Of a stretch of 64,000 nt of DNA, positions 55,458-63,698 are shown one piece after another (position 1 is the stretch's first letter; every line of letters begins with the position of its first letter). Source of the DNA: Limimaricola sp027213785 (GTDB lineage Bacteria > Pseudomonadota > Alphaproteobacteria > Rhodobacterales > Rhodobacteraceae); the NCBI RefSeq assembly GCF_050847355.1, contig NZ_CP193759.1, positions 248,001 to 312,000 of the forward strand, given 5' to 3'. Both the position numbers and the translations under genes were made by a program. The notes beneath the pieces are model-generated. The model worked only from the letters and a program-made list of their open reading frames with translations. It was not told where the DNA came from and ran no database searches.

Positions 55458-56170
55458 GTCTTGCGGCCCTCCTCGGCCTGTTCGGATCGGGTCTTGGCGA
55501 TGTTCTCCACCGCGGTTTCGAGATGCTGGCGCAGCGCCGCCGCCGTGGCGACCGCGTCGCGCGCCTTGAGGGCGCGGACCACCTCCTCGTGCTGGCGCAA
55601 CGTGCGCGGGCGGTCCGGCTTGCGCCGCGAGGAGATGAAGCGCGCGCGCCAGAGCCGCGCGTTGTACTGCCGCTGGGTCTGCGCCAGCGGCCGGTTGCGG
55701 CTGGCGGTGACGATCGCCTCGTGAAAGGCCATGTCGCGGCGAAAGAAGGTCAGCGGCTCGTCGGTCTCGGAGCCCTCCACCATCTCTTGGCAAATCCGCT
55801 CGATCTCGGCGATCTCCTCGTCGGTGGCGTTGCGGCAGGCCTGCTCGCCGGCCAGCGCCTCGATCGCGCCGAGCACCGAGAGGTTCTGCTCCAGCGTCTC
55901 CAGATCCGGATCGGCCACGAAGGGCCGGCGGGTCGGCGAATAGACCACCAGCTCCTCGGCCTCGAGGATGCGCAGCGCCTCGCGCAGCGGCGTGCGGCTG
56001 ATCCCCATCGCCTCGGCGAGGTCGCGCTCGCGGATCGGGGCGCCGGGGGCGAGCCTGGCCAGCAGGATCAGCTCGCGCAGCCGTTCGGCCACCTCGTCGC
56101 ACAGCGTCTTGCGCCCCGAGATCGGCGCCATCTCGGCGAGGCTTTTCGACAGGTTGGACTCGTCGGTCAT
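55454..56170 (-). CDS. GntR-family regulator, FCD type
   Basis: A 238-residue regulator: DNA-binding part LCDEVAERLRELILLARLAP and LAEAMGISRTPLREALRILE, FCD domain with the Asp/His pattern (MAFHEAIVTASRN, RQHEEVVRALKARDAVATAA, LRQHLE). It is embedded in the operon between the DapA-like and PdxA-like genes and most likely controls it through the 16-base palindrome upstream of tctC. Confidence 0.93.
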   Translation of the reverse strand: MTDESNLSKSLAEMAPISGRKTLCDEVAERLRELILLARLAPGAPIRERDLAEAMGISRTPLREALRILEAEELVVYSPTRRPFVADPDLETLEQNLSVLGAIEALAGEQACRNATDEEIAEIERICQEMVEGSETDEPLTFFRRDMAFHEAIVTASRNRPLAQTQRQYNARLWRARFISSRRKPDRPRTLRQHEEVVRALKARDAVATAAALRQHLETAVENIAKTRSEQAEEGRKT

Positions 56171-56184
56171 GGTCGTGTTTCCTT

Positions 56185-57102
56185 TCAGCGCCCCCAGCGC
56201 AGCACGATGGGGTCGAGGGGCCGCAGCAGCCCGATCAGCTCGGCGCGCGTCTCGGGCGGCAGCGGCGGCACCGGGTGGCGACAGAAGTCGGAGCGGATCA
56301 CGCCGCCCTCGACCATCGCCGCCTTGGCGGCGCGAAAGCCGCATTGCCGGTTCTCGTGGTTGATCGCGGGCAGGATCCTCGTATAGCCCGCGACCGCCCG
56401 CGCGCGATCGCCCGCGTGATGCGCCGTCACCACCTCGCGGATCAGCTCCGGGATCATCGCCGAACACATGGTGCCGGTGGCGCCCGCGTCGAGATCGGCG
56501 AGCATGGTGATCCCCTCCTCGCCGTCGAGCGGGCTGAGGACGGCCTCGCCGCCCTCGGCGATCAGCGCCCGCAGCTTCGCCGCGGCACCGGCGCATTCGA
56601 TCTTGAAATGCTGCACCATTTCGATCTCGCGCGCCATCCGCACCAGCAGCGGCACCGGCAGCTCGACCCCCGAGAGCGGCGCGTCCTGCACCATGATCGG
56701 GATGCCGACCTCGCCCACCCGGGCGAACTGCTCGTAGCATTGCCCGGCCGTGCCCTTGAGCAGCGCCCCGTGATAGGGCGGCATCATCATCACCGCGACC
56801 GCGCCCAGATCGCGCGCCAGCCGCGCCCGCTCGACCACGATCGGGGTCGCGTAATGCGAGATGGTGACGATCACCGGCAGTCGGCCCGCGAGATGGTCGA
56901 GGCAGTGCCGGGTCAGCGTCTCGCGCTCCGCGTCCGAGATCAGGAACTGCTCGGAGAAGTTGGCGAGGATGCAGACGCCGTCGGCGCCCTGCTCCATGAT
57001 GCAGTCGAGCACGCGCGTCATGCCCGGCAGGTCGAGCGTGCCGTCCGCGTTGAAGGGGGTCGGCGCGACCGGCCATGCGCCGGTCAGGGTCTCGGGCCGC
57101 AT
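56185..57102 (-). CDS. DapA-superfamily aldolase/lyase
   Basis: A 305-residue TIM barrel of the dihydrodipicolinate synthase/N-acetylneuraminate lyase family. The Schiff-base Lys is in VQHFKIECAG and the Tyr in TISHYATPI; the usual GGTTGE loop is replaced by LANFSEQF, so it is not a standard DapA. In an operon with a rhamnonate dehydratase-like gene, cleavage or dehydration of a 2-keto-3-deoxy acid is a good guess. The start lies 5 bases after the dehydratase stop. Confidence 0.88.
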   Translation of the reverse strand: MRPETLTGAWPVAPTPFNADGTLDLPGMTRVLDCIMEQGADGVCILANFSEQFLISDAERETLTRHCLDHLAGRLPVIVTISHYATPIVVERARLARDLGAVAVMMMPPYHGALLKGTAGQCYEQFARVGEVGIPIMVQDAPLSGVELPVPLLVRMAREIEMVQHFKIECAGAAAKLRALIAEGGEAVLSPLDGEEGITMLADLDAGATGTMCSAMIPELIREVVTAHHAGDRARAVAGYTRILPAINHENRQCGFRAAKAAMVEGGVIRSDFCRHPVPPLPPETRAELIGLLRPLDPIVLRWGR

Positions 57103-57107
57103 GCCGC

Positions 57108-58283
57108 TCACTCCTCGATCCGGAAGTTGTCGAGATGCCGGTCGCTGATCGAGATGCCCAGTCCCGGCGTCTCGTCGTCGAGCTGCAGGAACCCGCCCTG
57201 CGCCTCCGGGTCGCCCTCGAAGATGTAGTAGAACAGCTCGTTGCCGACCTCGACGTCGAAGACCGGGAAGTATTCGGCGATGGGGCAGTTCGCGTTGGCC
57301 ATGGTCAGGTGGTAGTTGTGCATCTGCCCGGCATGCGGGATCACCGGCACCTGGAACGCCTCGGCGATGGCATTGATCTTCTGCGCGGCGGTGATGCCGC
57401 CGACCCGGTTGGTGTCGTATTGCAGCACGCCGACCGCGCCGCGGCGCAGCAGGTCGGCGCAGCCCATCACCGAGAACTCGTGCTCGCCGCCCGAGATCGG
57501 CACGATGTTCATGGCGTTCAGCTCGGCATAGCCCGCCACGTCGTCGGCGATCACCGGCTCCTCGAGCCAGCGCGGCTCGTATTTCGCGAGCTTGGGCAGC
57601 ATCCGCTTGGCGTAGTCGAGGTTCCAGCCCATGTAGCATTCGAGCATGAGGTCGTTGTCGTAGCCGATCACCTCGCGCAGCGCCTCGACCCGCTTGAGGT
57701 TCTCGCGCATGCCCGGCATGCCGTCCTTGGGGCCGTAGCCGAAGCGCGACTTGTAGGCGGTGTAGCCGTTCGCCATGGCCTGTTCGGCCTCGGCCTGCAT
57801 CTCGCGGATGTCGCGGGCATAGAGCTTGGAGTAGTAGACCGGGATCTTCTCCTTGGTGCGGCCGCCCAAGAGCTTGAAGACCGGCTTGCCGACGAGCTTG
57901 CCCATCGCGTCCCAGATCGCGATGTCGATCGCCGAGATCGCGGTCATGCCGATGCCCTTGCGGCCCCAGGCATGGGTGCGGCGATACATCTTCTCCCAGA
58001 TATAGGCGTAGTCGAACGGGTCCTCGCCGATCACCAGCGGCGCGTACCAGTCGTCGATCGCCCGCTTGACCACGCTGGGCGCCAGCGCGGCGTTGCCGAT
58101 GCCGATGGTGCCGTCGTCGCATTCCACCTCGACGGTGAGCCACTGGTGGAACCGGAAGGAGGACATCGCGTCGCCCTTCTCGTAGAGCGCGTCCGAGGCG
58201 TTGGTGCAGAAATTGCCCTGCGGCGGAACGGTGGGGCCGGTCCAGTGCCAGACGCGGGTGCGGATCGAGGTGATCTTGGTCAC
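57108..58283 (-). CDS. Mandelate racemase/enolase family sugar-acid dehydratase, rhamnonate dehydratase-like
   Basis: A 391-residue enolase-superfamily enzyme. The rhamnonate-dehydratase marks are RTHAWGRKGIGMTAISAIDI, AYKSRFGYGPKDG, metal ligands in LMLECYMGWNLDYAKR, RWLEEPV and GGEHEF, and the late catalytic His in IPHAGQMHNYHL. It starts with GTG at 58283, preceded by AAAGGAG, and shares the GTGA overlap with the tctA stop. It should dehydrate an aldonate to a 2-keto-3-deoxy acid; L-rhamnonate or a relative is likely. Confidence 0.88.
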   Translation of the reverse strand: MTKITSIRTRVWHWTGPTVPPQGNFCTNASDALYEKGDAMSSFRFHQWLTVEVECDDGTIGIGNAALAPSVVKRAIDDWYAPLVIGEDPFDYAYIWEKMYRRTHAWGRKGIGMTAISAIDIAIWDAMGKLVGKPVFKLLGGRTKEKIPVYYSKLYARDIREMQAEAEQAMANGYTAYKSRFGYGPKDGMPGMRENLKRVEALREVIGYDNDLMLECYMGWNLDYAKRMLPKLAKYEPRWLEEPVIADDVAGYAELNAMNIVPISGGEHEFSVMGCADLLRRGAVGVLQYDTNRVGGITAAQKINAIAEAFQVPVIPHAGQMHNYHLTMANANCPIAEYFPVFDVEVGNELFYYIFEGDPEAQGGFLQLDDETPGLGISISDRHLDNFRIEE

Positions 58284-59773
58284 GACGCGATCTCCTTTCG
58301 TGTGATTTTCCGAATGAGGTTGGTGGTCGGCGCCCCGAAGAGCGCGAGCAGGGTCAGCGCGAAGAAGATCAGCGCGATCGGCCGGGTGAAGAGCATCCAC
58401 CATTCGCCCCGGAACATCGCGACCGACTGGCCGAGCCGCTGCTCGACCATGGCGCCCAGCACCAGCCCGATGGCCAGCGAGACCACCGAGAAGCCGTGGC
58501 GGATCATCAGGTGGCCGATCACCCCGAAGGCCAGCGCGATGATCACGTCGACCTGCGATTGCCGGATCGCATAGGCGCCGACGATCGAGAACAGGAACAC
58601 CAGCGGCCACAGGATGCGCACCGGGATCGTGGTGATCCGCGCGAAGATCGGCGCGCCGCCCAGCCCCACGGCGAGGAACAGCAGGTTGGCCACGAGCAGC
58701 GCCGCGAAGATCACGCCCAGGAACTCGCCCTGCTCGGCGAACAGCATCGGCCCGGGCTGCAGCCCTTGGGTCAAAAGCCCCGCGAGGATGATCGCCGCGG
58801 TCGGGCTGCCGGGAATGCCGAGCGCCAGCGTCGGCACCAGCGAGCCGCCGATGGCCGAGTTGTTGGCCGCCTCGGAGGCGGCGATGCCCTCGATCTCGCC
58901 ATTGCCGAAATTGTCGCGATTGGGCGACCAGCGCCGCGCCTCGTTGTAGGAGATCATCGAGGCGATGGTCGCGCCCTCGGCCGGCAGCACGCCGATGAAG
59001 GTGCCGATGCCGGTGGAGCGCAGCACCGTGGTGCGGATGCGCCGGATGTCGGCCCAGCCGGGCAGCTTGACCGCGCGCATCGCGATGAGGTGCCGCTCGG
59101 TGTCGAGCCGGGTCGACTGGCGCAGCAGTTCGGCGATGCCGAAGATGCCGATCATCACCGGCACGAAGCCGATCCCGTCATAGAGCGCGTGGGTGCCGAA
59201 TGTATAGCGCTCGACGCCCGTGAGCAGGTCGACGCCGATGGTGGCGAGCAGCACGCCGAAGGCGCCCGCGATCAGGTTCTTCACCGCCGATCCGCCGCCG
59301 ATCGTGGCCAGCATCGACAGGCCGAACAGCGTCAGCGCGAAATATTCCGGCGGCCCGAAATCATAGGCCAGCCGCGCCATCAGCGGCGCCGCGACGAACA
59401 GGAACACGATCGAGACCAGCCCGCCGAAGGTCGAGGCGATGGTCGCGACGCCGAGCGCGCGCCCGGCCTCGCCGCGCAGCGCCAGCGGGTAGCCGTCGAG
59501 GCAGGTGGTGGCCGAGGCCGAGGTGCCCGGCGTGTTGATCAGGATCGCGGTGATCGCGCCCGCGAAGGTGGCCGATCCGTAGATCGTCGCCAGCACCACC
59601 GTGGCCGAGATCGGGTCCATGGTCAGGGTGAAGGGCAGCATCAGCGCCGCGCCGGTGGTGGCGTTGAGCCCCGGCAGAACCCCGATCACCGTGCCCGCCA
59701 GCGTCGTGGCGACGATGAGCAGCAACAGCTGCGGGTCGCCGAGGGCCAGAAGCCCCGAGAGGATATCGCCCAT
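58280..59773 (-). CDS. tctA: Tripartite tricarboxylate transporter, large membrane subunit TctA
   Basis: A 497-residue membrane protein with about 11-12 helices: GTVIGVLPGLNATTGAALML, ISATVVLATIYGSATFAGAI, LINTPGTSASATTCLDGYPL, a pattern kept across TctA. It forms the channel of a binding-protein-dependent, ion-driven importer with TctB and TctC encoded upstream. Substrate likely the aldonate used by the dehydratase gene that overlaps its stop. Confidence 0.95.
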   Translation of the reverse strand: MGDILSGLLALGDPQLLLLIVATTLAGTVIGVLPGLNATTGAALMLPFTLTMDPISATVVLATIYGSATFAGAITAILINTPGTSASATTCLDGYPLALRGEAGRALGVATIASTFGGLVSIVFLFVAAPLMARLAYDFGPPEYFALTLFGLSMLATIGGGSAVKNLIAGAFGVLLATIGVDLLTGVERYTFGTHALYDGIGFVPVMIGIFGIAELLRQSTRLDTERHLIAMRAVKLPGWADIRRIRTTVLRSTGIGTFIGVLPAEGATIASMISYNEARRWSPNRDNFGNGEIEGIAASEAANNSAIGGSLVPTLALGIPGSPTAAIILAGLLTQGLQPGPMLFAEQGEFLGVIFAALLVANLLFLAVGLGGAPIFARITTIPVRILWPLVFLFSIVGAYAIRQSQVDVIIALAFGVIGHLMIRHGFSVVSLAIGLVLGAMVEQRLGQSVAMFRGEWWMLFTRPIALIFFALTLLALFGAPTTNLIRKITRKEIAS

Positions 59774-59780
59774 GTCGCGC

Positions 59781-60245
59781 CTACCCGTAATAGAGGTTGA
59801 TGAGAAAGCCGCGCGGGAAACGGACCTGGAAGGCGGCGTCGAAGAACAGCACCACCGCGACCGGCGCCACGAGGCCGAGACCGATCAGCACCAGCGGCCG
59901 CCTTTCGCCCCAGCACCAGGCGAGGCCGGCGCAGCCGATCATCAGCGCGAACAGGAAATCGCCGATCAGCGCCAGCCCGCCGAACAGGCCGAGCATCAGC
60001 ACCGAGAGATGGAACTCGCGCGGCAGCGCGCCGGGGCGCTCTTGCCCGGCATGGCGCGCCTGCCACAGGCCGATCAGCGACAGCGCGATGATGATGCCGG
60101 CCACCAGCCGCGGAAACGCGCCCGGCTGAAAGCCGCGGATCAGCATCGGCGGCACCTCCTTGAAGGTGTAGGACCAGCCATAGGCGAAGCCGGCGATCAG
60201 CGCGCAGGCGATCAGCGGCAGGAATGACGAATATCGGGCCCTCAT
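59781..60245 (-). CDS. tctB: Tripartite tricarboxylate transporter, small subunit TctB
   Basis: A 154-residue protein with four helices, typical TctB (RARYSSFLPLIACALIAGFA; FQPGAFPRLVAGIIIALSLI). It ends 7 bases before tctA. The stem-loop at 60278-60306 lies before it. Confidence 0.88.
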   Translation of the reverse strand: MRARYSSFLPLIACALIAGFAYGWSYTFKEVPPMLIRGFQPGAFPRLVAGIIIALSLIGLWQARHAGQERPGALPREFHLSVLMLGLFGGLALIGDFLFALMIGCAGLAWCWGERRPLVLIGLGLVAPVAVVLFFDAAFQVRFPRGFLINLYYG

Positions 60246-60277
60246 GCGGGTACTCCTCCCCGGGGGTGAACGGAGCG

Positions 60278-60306
60278 GGACGGCCGCCCCTCCCGGGCGG
60301 CCGTCC
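60278..60306 (-). terminator. Intra-operon stem-loop between tctC and tctB
   Basis: GGACGGCCGCCC (60278-60289) pairs perfectly with GGGCGGCCGTCC (60295-60306), 5-base loop, 12 bases past the tctC stop. Same layout as the stem-loop after the peptide-binding protein gene, likely giving excess binding protein. Confidence 0.65.
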
Positions 60307-60317
60307 GTCGGGCCGGC

Positions 60318-61265
60318 TCAGCCGCCGATATAGCCGAGTTCGACCAGCGCCTCGCGCATCCGGGCGACCGAGTTGTTCATCTGCGCGCCCCAGACCTCGG
60401 CATCCGCGACCGAGCTTTCGTCGAGACCCTGGCTTTCGAGGAACTCGAGATATTCGGGCGACTTCATGCCCTCCATCATCGCCGCGCGGATCTGCTCGAC
60501 CACGGCCTCGGGCGTGCCCTCCTTGACGGCGAAGCCGCGCACGGTAGCGAAATCGGCGTCGATGCCGAGATCGGCGGTGGTCGGGGTGTCGGGCGCGGTG
60601 GCGAGGCGCTCCGCGCCCATCACGACCATCGGGCAGATCTCGCCCGCCTCGATCTGCGCCACCGCCTCGCCGTAGTTCAGCACGCCCACGTCGACATTGC
60701 CGCCGACGAGGTTGGTCAGCAGGTCGCCGCCGCCCTCGAAGGGAATGATGTCGGGCTGCGCCAGACCCGCCGCCTTGGCGAACATGAAGGCCGAGACGTC
60801 GTCGATATTGGCGACATGGGTGACGCCGTAGGACATCGACTCCTGCTTCTGGGCGTCGATGAAGGCCTGGGTGTCCTCGTGGACGCCGCATTTGGCCATC
60901 AGCACCTGCGGGTCGTTGGTGCCGCGCGCGATCGGGATCAGACCCTCGGCGCCGCTGGCGCCGTTCTTGGCCTGCGTCACGGCATGGCCGGTGGTCCAGA
61001 CGAGGATGGTGTGACCATCGGCGGGCTGGCGGTCGAGATATTCCATCGACACCGCGCCCGAGCCGCCCTGCCGGCTGGCGATGACCATGTCGGTGCTTAG
61101 CACCGGCGCCACCGAGGCGATCATCATGCGGGCGGTCGTGTCGGTGCCGCCACCGGCGCCCGAATGGGTGACCACCTCGATGGTGCCGTCCGGATAGGCC
61201 TCCTGCGCAAGCGCTGCCACGGGGGTCGTGACGGCGGCAAGGATCGCCGCGGTTTTCATCAGCAT
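60318..61265 (-). CDS. tctC: Tripartite tricarboxylate transporter, periplasmic binding protein TctC
   Basis: A 315-residue binding protein of the TctC/Bug type. Signal peptide MLMKTAAILAAVTTPVAALA, then YPDGTIEVVTHSGAGGGTDT, and a middle VMGAERLATAPDTPTTADLG typical of the family. The ATG at 61265 is favoured; a TTG 6 bases upstream is too near the GGAGGAG site. First gene of the acid-sugar operon. Confidence 0.93.
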   Translation of the reverse strand: MLMKTAAILAAVTTPVAALAQEAYPDGTIEVVTHSGAGGGTDTTARMMIASVAPVLSTDMVIASRQGGSGAVSMEYLDRQPADGHTILVWTTGHAVTQAKNGASGAEGLIPIARGTNDPQVLMAKCGVHEDTQAFIDAQKQESMSYGVTHVANIDDVSAFMFAKAAGLAQPDIIPFEGGGDLLTNLVGGNVDVGVLNYGEAVAQIEAGEICPMVVMGAERLATAPDTPTTADLGIDADFATVRGFAVKEGTPEAVVEQIRAAMMEGMKSPEYLEFLESQGLDESSVADAEVWGAQMNNSVARMREALVELGYIGG

Positions 61266-61486
61266 GTTCAAGTCTCCTCCCTGATTCCCACTGCACCACG
61301 CCGGGTGCCCCCCAATCGTTAAACCGCCAAAATCGACATGTCAAAGTTTTGGCATGCCAAAATTCCGAATAGTGCGATGATGGCTAAATCACGGAGGAAA
61401 AGCCGTGGGCTCTCACCCGACGAGGGCGCAAGTGATGGCAGGAGGGCGGTCGGAGCCGCCGAGAGGCGCATTCGATTGGACGCGGC
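61266..61486. promoter_or_regulatory. Promoter region of the tct operon
   Basis: About 220 bases between tctC and the WYL gene, AT-rich near 61320-61380. Besides the palindrome (61347-61362), a CCAAAA at 61327-61332 faces TTTTGG at 61347-61352. No gene is present. Confidence 0.45.
61347..61362. promoter_or_regulatory. Putative GntR operator, 16-base perfect palindrome
   Basis: TTTTGGCATGCCAAAA lies 82 bases upstream of the tctC start. It is a perfect palindrome without a spacer, too short for a terminator, and the operon encodes a FCD-type GntR regulator that needs such a site. Confidence 0.55.
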
Positions 61487-62236
61487 CTAGATTCGAGACC
61501 GAGACCGGGCGTCGCGATTCCGCTCCACCCAGCGAGGGCCGGATCTCCGGCTGTCTTCGCCCGACAGATCGGCAATATACTGGCGCAGGAGCCGCGCGCG
61601 GTTTGGGCGGAAGCTCTCGCGCGTCGGCTGGACCGACACGATCCGCGCGACGCGGAACTTCCGGAAATCCTGTCTGAGACAGCAAAACGCCAGCACCCCG
61701 ATGCCCGTGTCGAGATAGACGATGGCGAGGGGATGGATGCGCCGCTCGCTCGGGGCCCCCTGCGCGTCACGATACGAGATGTCGAGCGCGCGTTCATCCC
61801 AGCAGGCCGCCCGGATCACCGAGAGGTCTGGCACCTGCTGCACCTGCGCTTGGTGGCGATGCACCATGTGGGTCGCGTGAAGCACCTGCCGCTGCAGGCG
61901 TTGCGACAGGGTCGCGGCAATCTTGGCAAGCGCGGAATCGGCGGCCCGGGCCATCTGCGGATCGCCGCGCTGGCGCACGTCGCCGAGGCCGAGCACCAGC
62001 GCCTCCAACTCGATCCGGTCAAAGCTCTGCGGCGGCAGCGCCGGGTCCTCGGTCAGAGTGTAGCCCAGCCCTGGCGCGCCATCGATCAGCGCGCCACCGG
62101 CCCGGAGGCTGGCGATGTCGCGATACAGCGTCCGAAGCGACACCTCGGTCTCGCCTGCGAGCCGTTCGGCGGTCACCGGGCCCGGCAGGACGCGCAGGGC
62201 ATTCAGCAGGCGCAACAGGCGGTCGGAGCGGCTCAT
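61487..62236 (-). CDS. YafY/PafC-like WYL-domain regulator
   Basis: A 249-residue regulator: N-terminal DeoR-type helix-turn-helix (SDRLLRLLNALRVLPGPVTA, ETEVSLRTLYRDIASLRAGG) and a WYL domain from about 130 (ALDISYRDAQGAPSERRIHP, LAIVYLDTGIGVLAFCCLR). The start at 62236 begins MSRSDRLLRLLN. It is divergent from a GST gene 78 bases away and probably controls it. Confidence 0.92.
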   Translation of the reverse strand: MSRSDRLLRLLNALRVLPGPVTAERLAGETEVSLRTLYRDIASLRAGGALIDGAPGLGYTLTEDPALPPQSFDRIELEALVLGLGDVRQRGDPQMARAADSALAKIAATLSQRLQRQVLHATHMVHRHQAQVQQVPDLSVIRAACWDERALDISYRDAQGAPSERRIHPLAIVYLDTGIGVLAFCCLRQDFRKFRVARIVSVQPTRESFRPNRARLLRQYIADLSGEDSRRSGPRWVERNRDARSRSRI

Positions 62237-62314
62237 GGGATCCTGACGGAAACTGGCAGTAGGCTGAGCATATGATGGGAGCCGGATCGACACCACATCG
62301 AAAGGATCTTCACC

Positions 62315-62938
62315 ATGCTCACCCTCTACCACGCGCCGCTCAGCCGGTCGTCGCGTATCATACGCCTGATCGAGGAGCTGGGGGTCCGCGACCGGATCGA
62401 GATCCAGATCGTGCCGATCCTGCGCAATGACGGGTCGCTCAGCCCGGGCGAGGCGCACAACCCCCACCCGGAGGGAAAGGTGCCGCTGCTCGTACATGAC
62501 AGCGTCGAAATTTGGGAATCCAACGCCATTATCCTCTACCTTACCGACCTGTTTCCGCAGGCAGCGATGGGACCGGTGGCGGGCGACCCGATGCGCGGAC
62601 GCTACCTGAGCTGGCTGGCCTGGTACGGCAACGTGGTCGAACCGGTGCTGGTCTTCGGCGCTGCCGAGCTGTCGCACCCCTATCTCGACCGCACCTTCCG
62701 GGGCCGGACCGAGATGATTGCGCGGCTGGCTGGCGCGCTGCAGGATGCGCCCTTCCTGATGGGCGAAGCCTTCACGGCGGCGGACCTGCTGCTCGTCTCG
62801 CCCTTCATATGGTTCCCCGAGGCCGCGCCGGACCATCCCGCGATCCGGGCCTGGATCGACCGATGCGAGGCCCGCCCCTCGGCGGTCAAAGCGGCCGCCT
62901 TCGACGTCGAACTACTGAGCCGCTCCGAGGTGGCTTGA
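62315..62938 (+). CDS. Glutathione S-transferase family protein
   Basis: A 207-residue GST fold: N-terminal thioredoxin-like domain (TLYHAPLSRSSRIIRLIEEL, EGKVPLLVHDSVEIWESNAI with the cis-Pro and ESNAI glutathione contact) and an all-helical C-terminal domain (FLMGEAFTAADLLLVSPFIW). It is divergent from the WYL regulator, AAAGGA before the ATG. A hairpin follows. Role likely in detoxification or thiol chemistry; not more can be said. Confidence 0.93.
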   Translation: MLTLYHAPLSRSSRIIRLIEELGVRDRIEIQIVPILRNDGSLSPGEAHNPHPEGKVPLLVHDSVEIWESNAIILYLTDLFPQAAMGPVAGDPMRGRYLSWLAWYGNVVEPVLVFGAAELSHPYLDRTFRGRTEMIARLAGALQDAPFLMGEAFTAADLLLVSPFIWFPEAAPDHPAIRAWIDRCEARPSAVKAAAFDVELLSRSEVA

Positions 62939-62948
62939 GGCCTCGAAA

Positions 62949-62978
62949 CGGCACCGAACGGAACTCCGGCCGGTGCCG
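62949..62978 (+). terminator. Hairpin after the GST gene
   Basis: CGGCACCG (62949-62956) pairs perfectly with CGGTGCCG (62971-62978), 14-base loop, 10 bases past the stop. Confidence 0.5.
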
Positions 62979-63698
62979 CTTCGGCCCTCCATGACGCATC
63001 GTCGCGCCCGACCCGCCGTCCAAAGACCTGTGGATCTGCGCGGGCTGAGATCAAAGCGCCGGCGGGCCGCTACACCGGACACGGCTGTTGTCACGCTGTC
63101 GCCCTCCGGACTCGGGTTGCGATACGCGCCACGCGCCGTCCATGTTCGCGATCAGGCGCCGCCCAACCGCGCTGCATTCGGCGGCTTGCGGGCACGGTTT
63201 CGCTGCGTTCTTCGGCAGACAGGTGTCTGCAATGACCCGCGCCTGCGTGAAATCCAAAAAATGACTGGCGGCCGCATGGGTTCTGCCTGTCGAATAGCTA
63301 AGCGAGGTGGGCAAACCCCTGCCTCGGCCGCAACGGCGCGGCGGTTTCCGTCAGATCGACCCTCCCCGCGTGGCAACGGCGCTGCGCACTCTCCTGACAC
63401 CCCCCGGATCGCGGGAGCCATGCCCTCTTGGGCGACGCTCTCCCGGATCGAAACCGTCGCGGCCCGGAGAACCCGGTTCCGCCCGAAACCCCGGAGGACG
63501 CTATGTCCCGCCACCCCCTCGTCATCGGTCATGGCCCGACGCGCCGCTCCGATATCTGCCGCGCAGCGCGCGCCACCGCCTGCCGCCCCACGCTGGACGC
63601 TCTCCTGCCCGCCCGGTCCGGCGGCCGGAACATCGAACCGGGATCGATCCCCGGCGCCTGATTGCCGGACACAGAAAAATATCGAGAAAGCTTAGAAA
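62979..63698. other. Spacer before the FNT channel gene
   Basis: About 700 bases with poor coding signal. One 52-codon rightward frame (63503-63661) has a good GGAGGA site and is listed separately. The last 40 bases turn AT-rich and should hold the start region of the channel gene. Confidence 0.35.
63503..63661 (+). CDS. Possible 52-residue peptide gene
   Basis: ATG at 63503 follows CGGAGGACGCT, a well-placed ribosome site; it ends 37 bases before the channel gene. The product is polar and Arg-rich (MSRHPLVIGHGPTRRSDICR), has no membrane segment and resembles no family that I know. The composition is near that of shadow frames in this GC range, so a spurious frame is quite possible. Confidence 0.25.
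   Translation: MSRHPLVIGHGPTRRSDICRAARATACRPTLDALLPARSGGRNIEPGSIPGA

Noticed and set aside
61347..61362. Palindrome considered as a terminator
   Set aside because: It has no loop and lies upstream of an operon, so an operator is the better reading.
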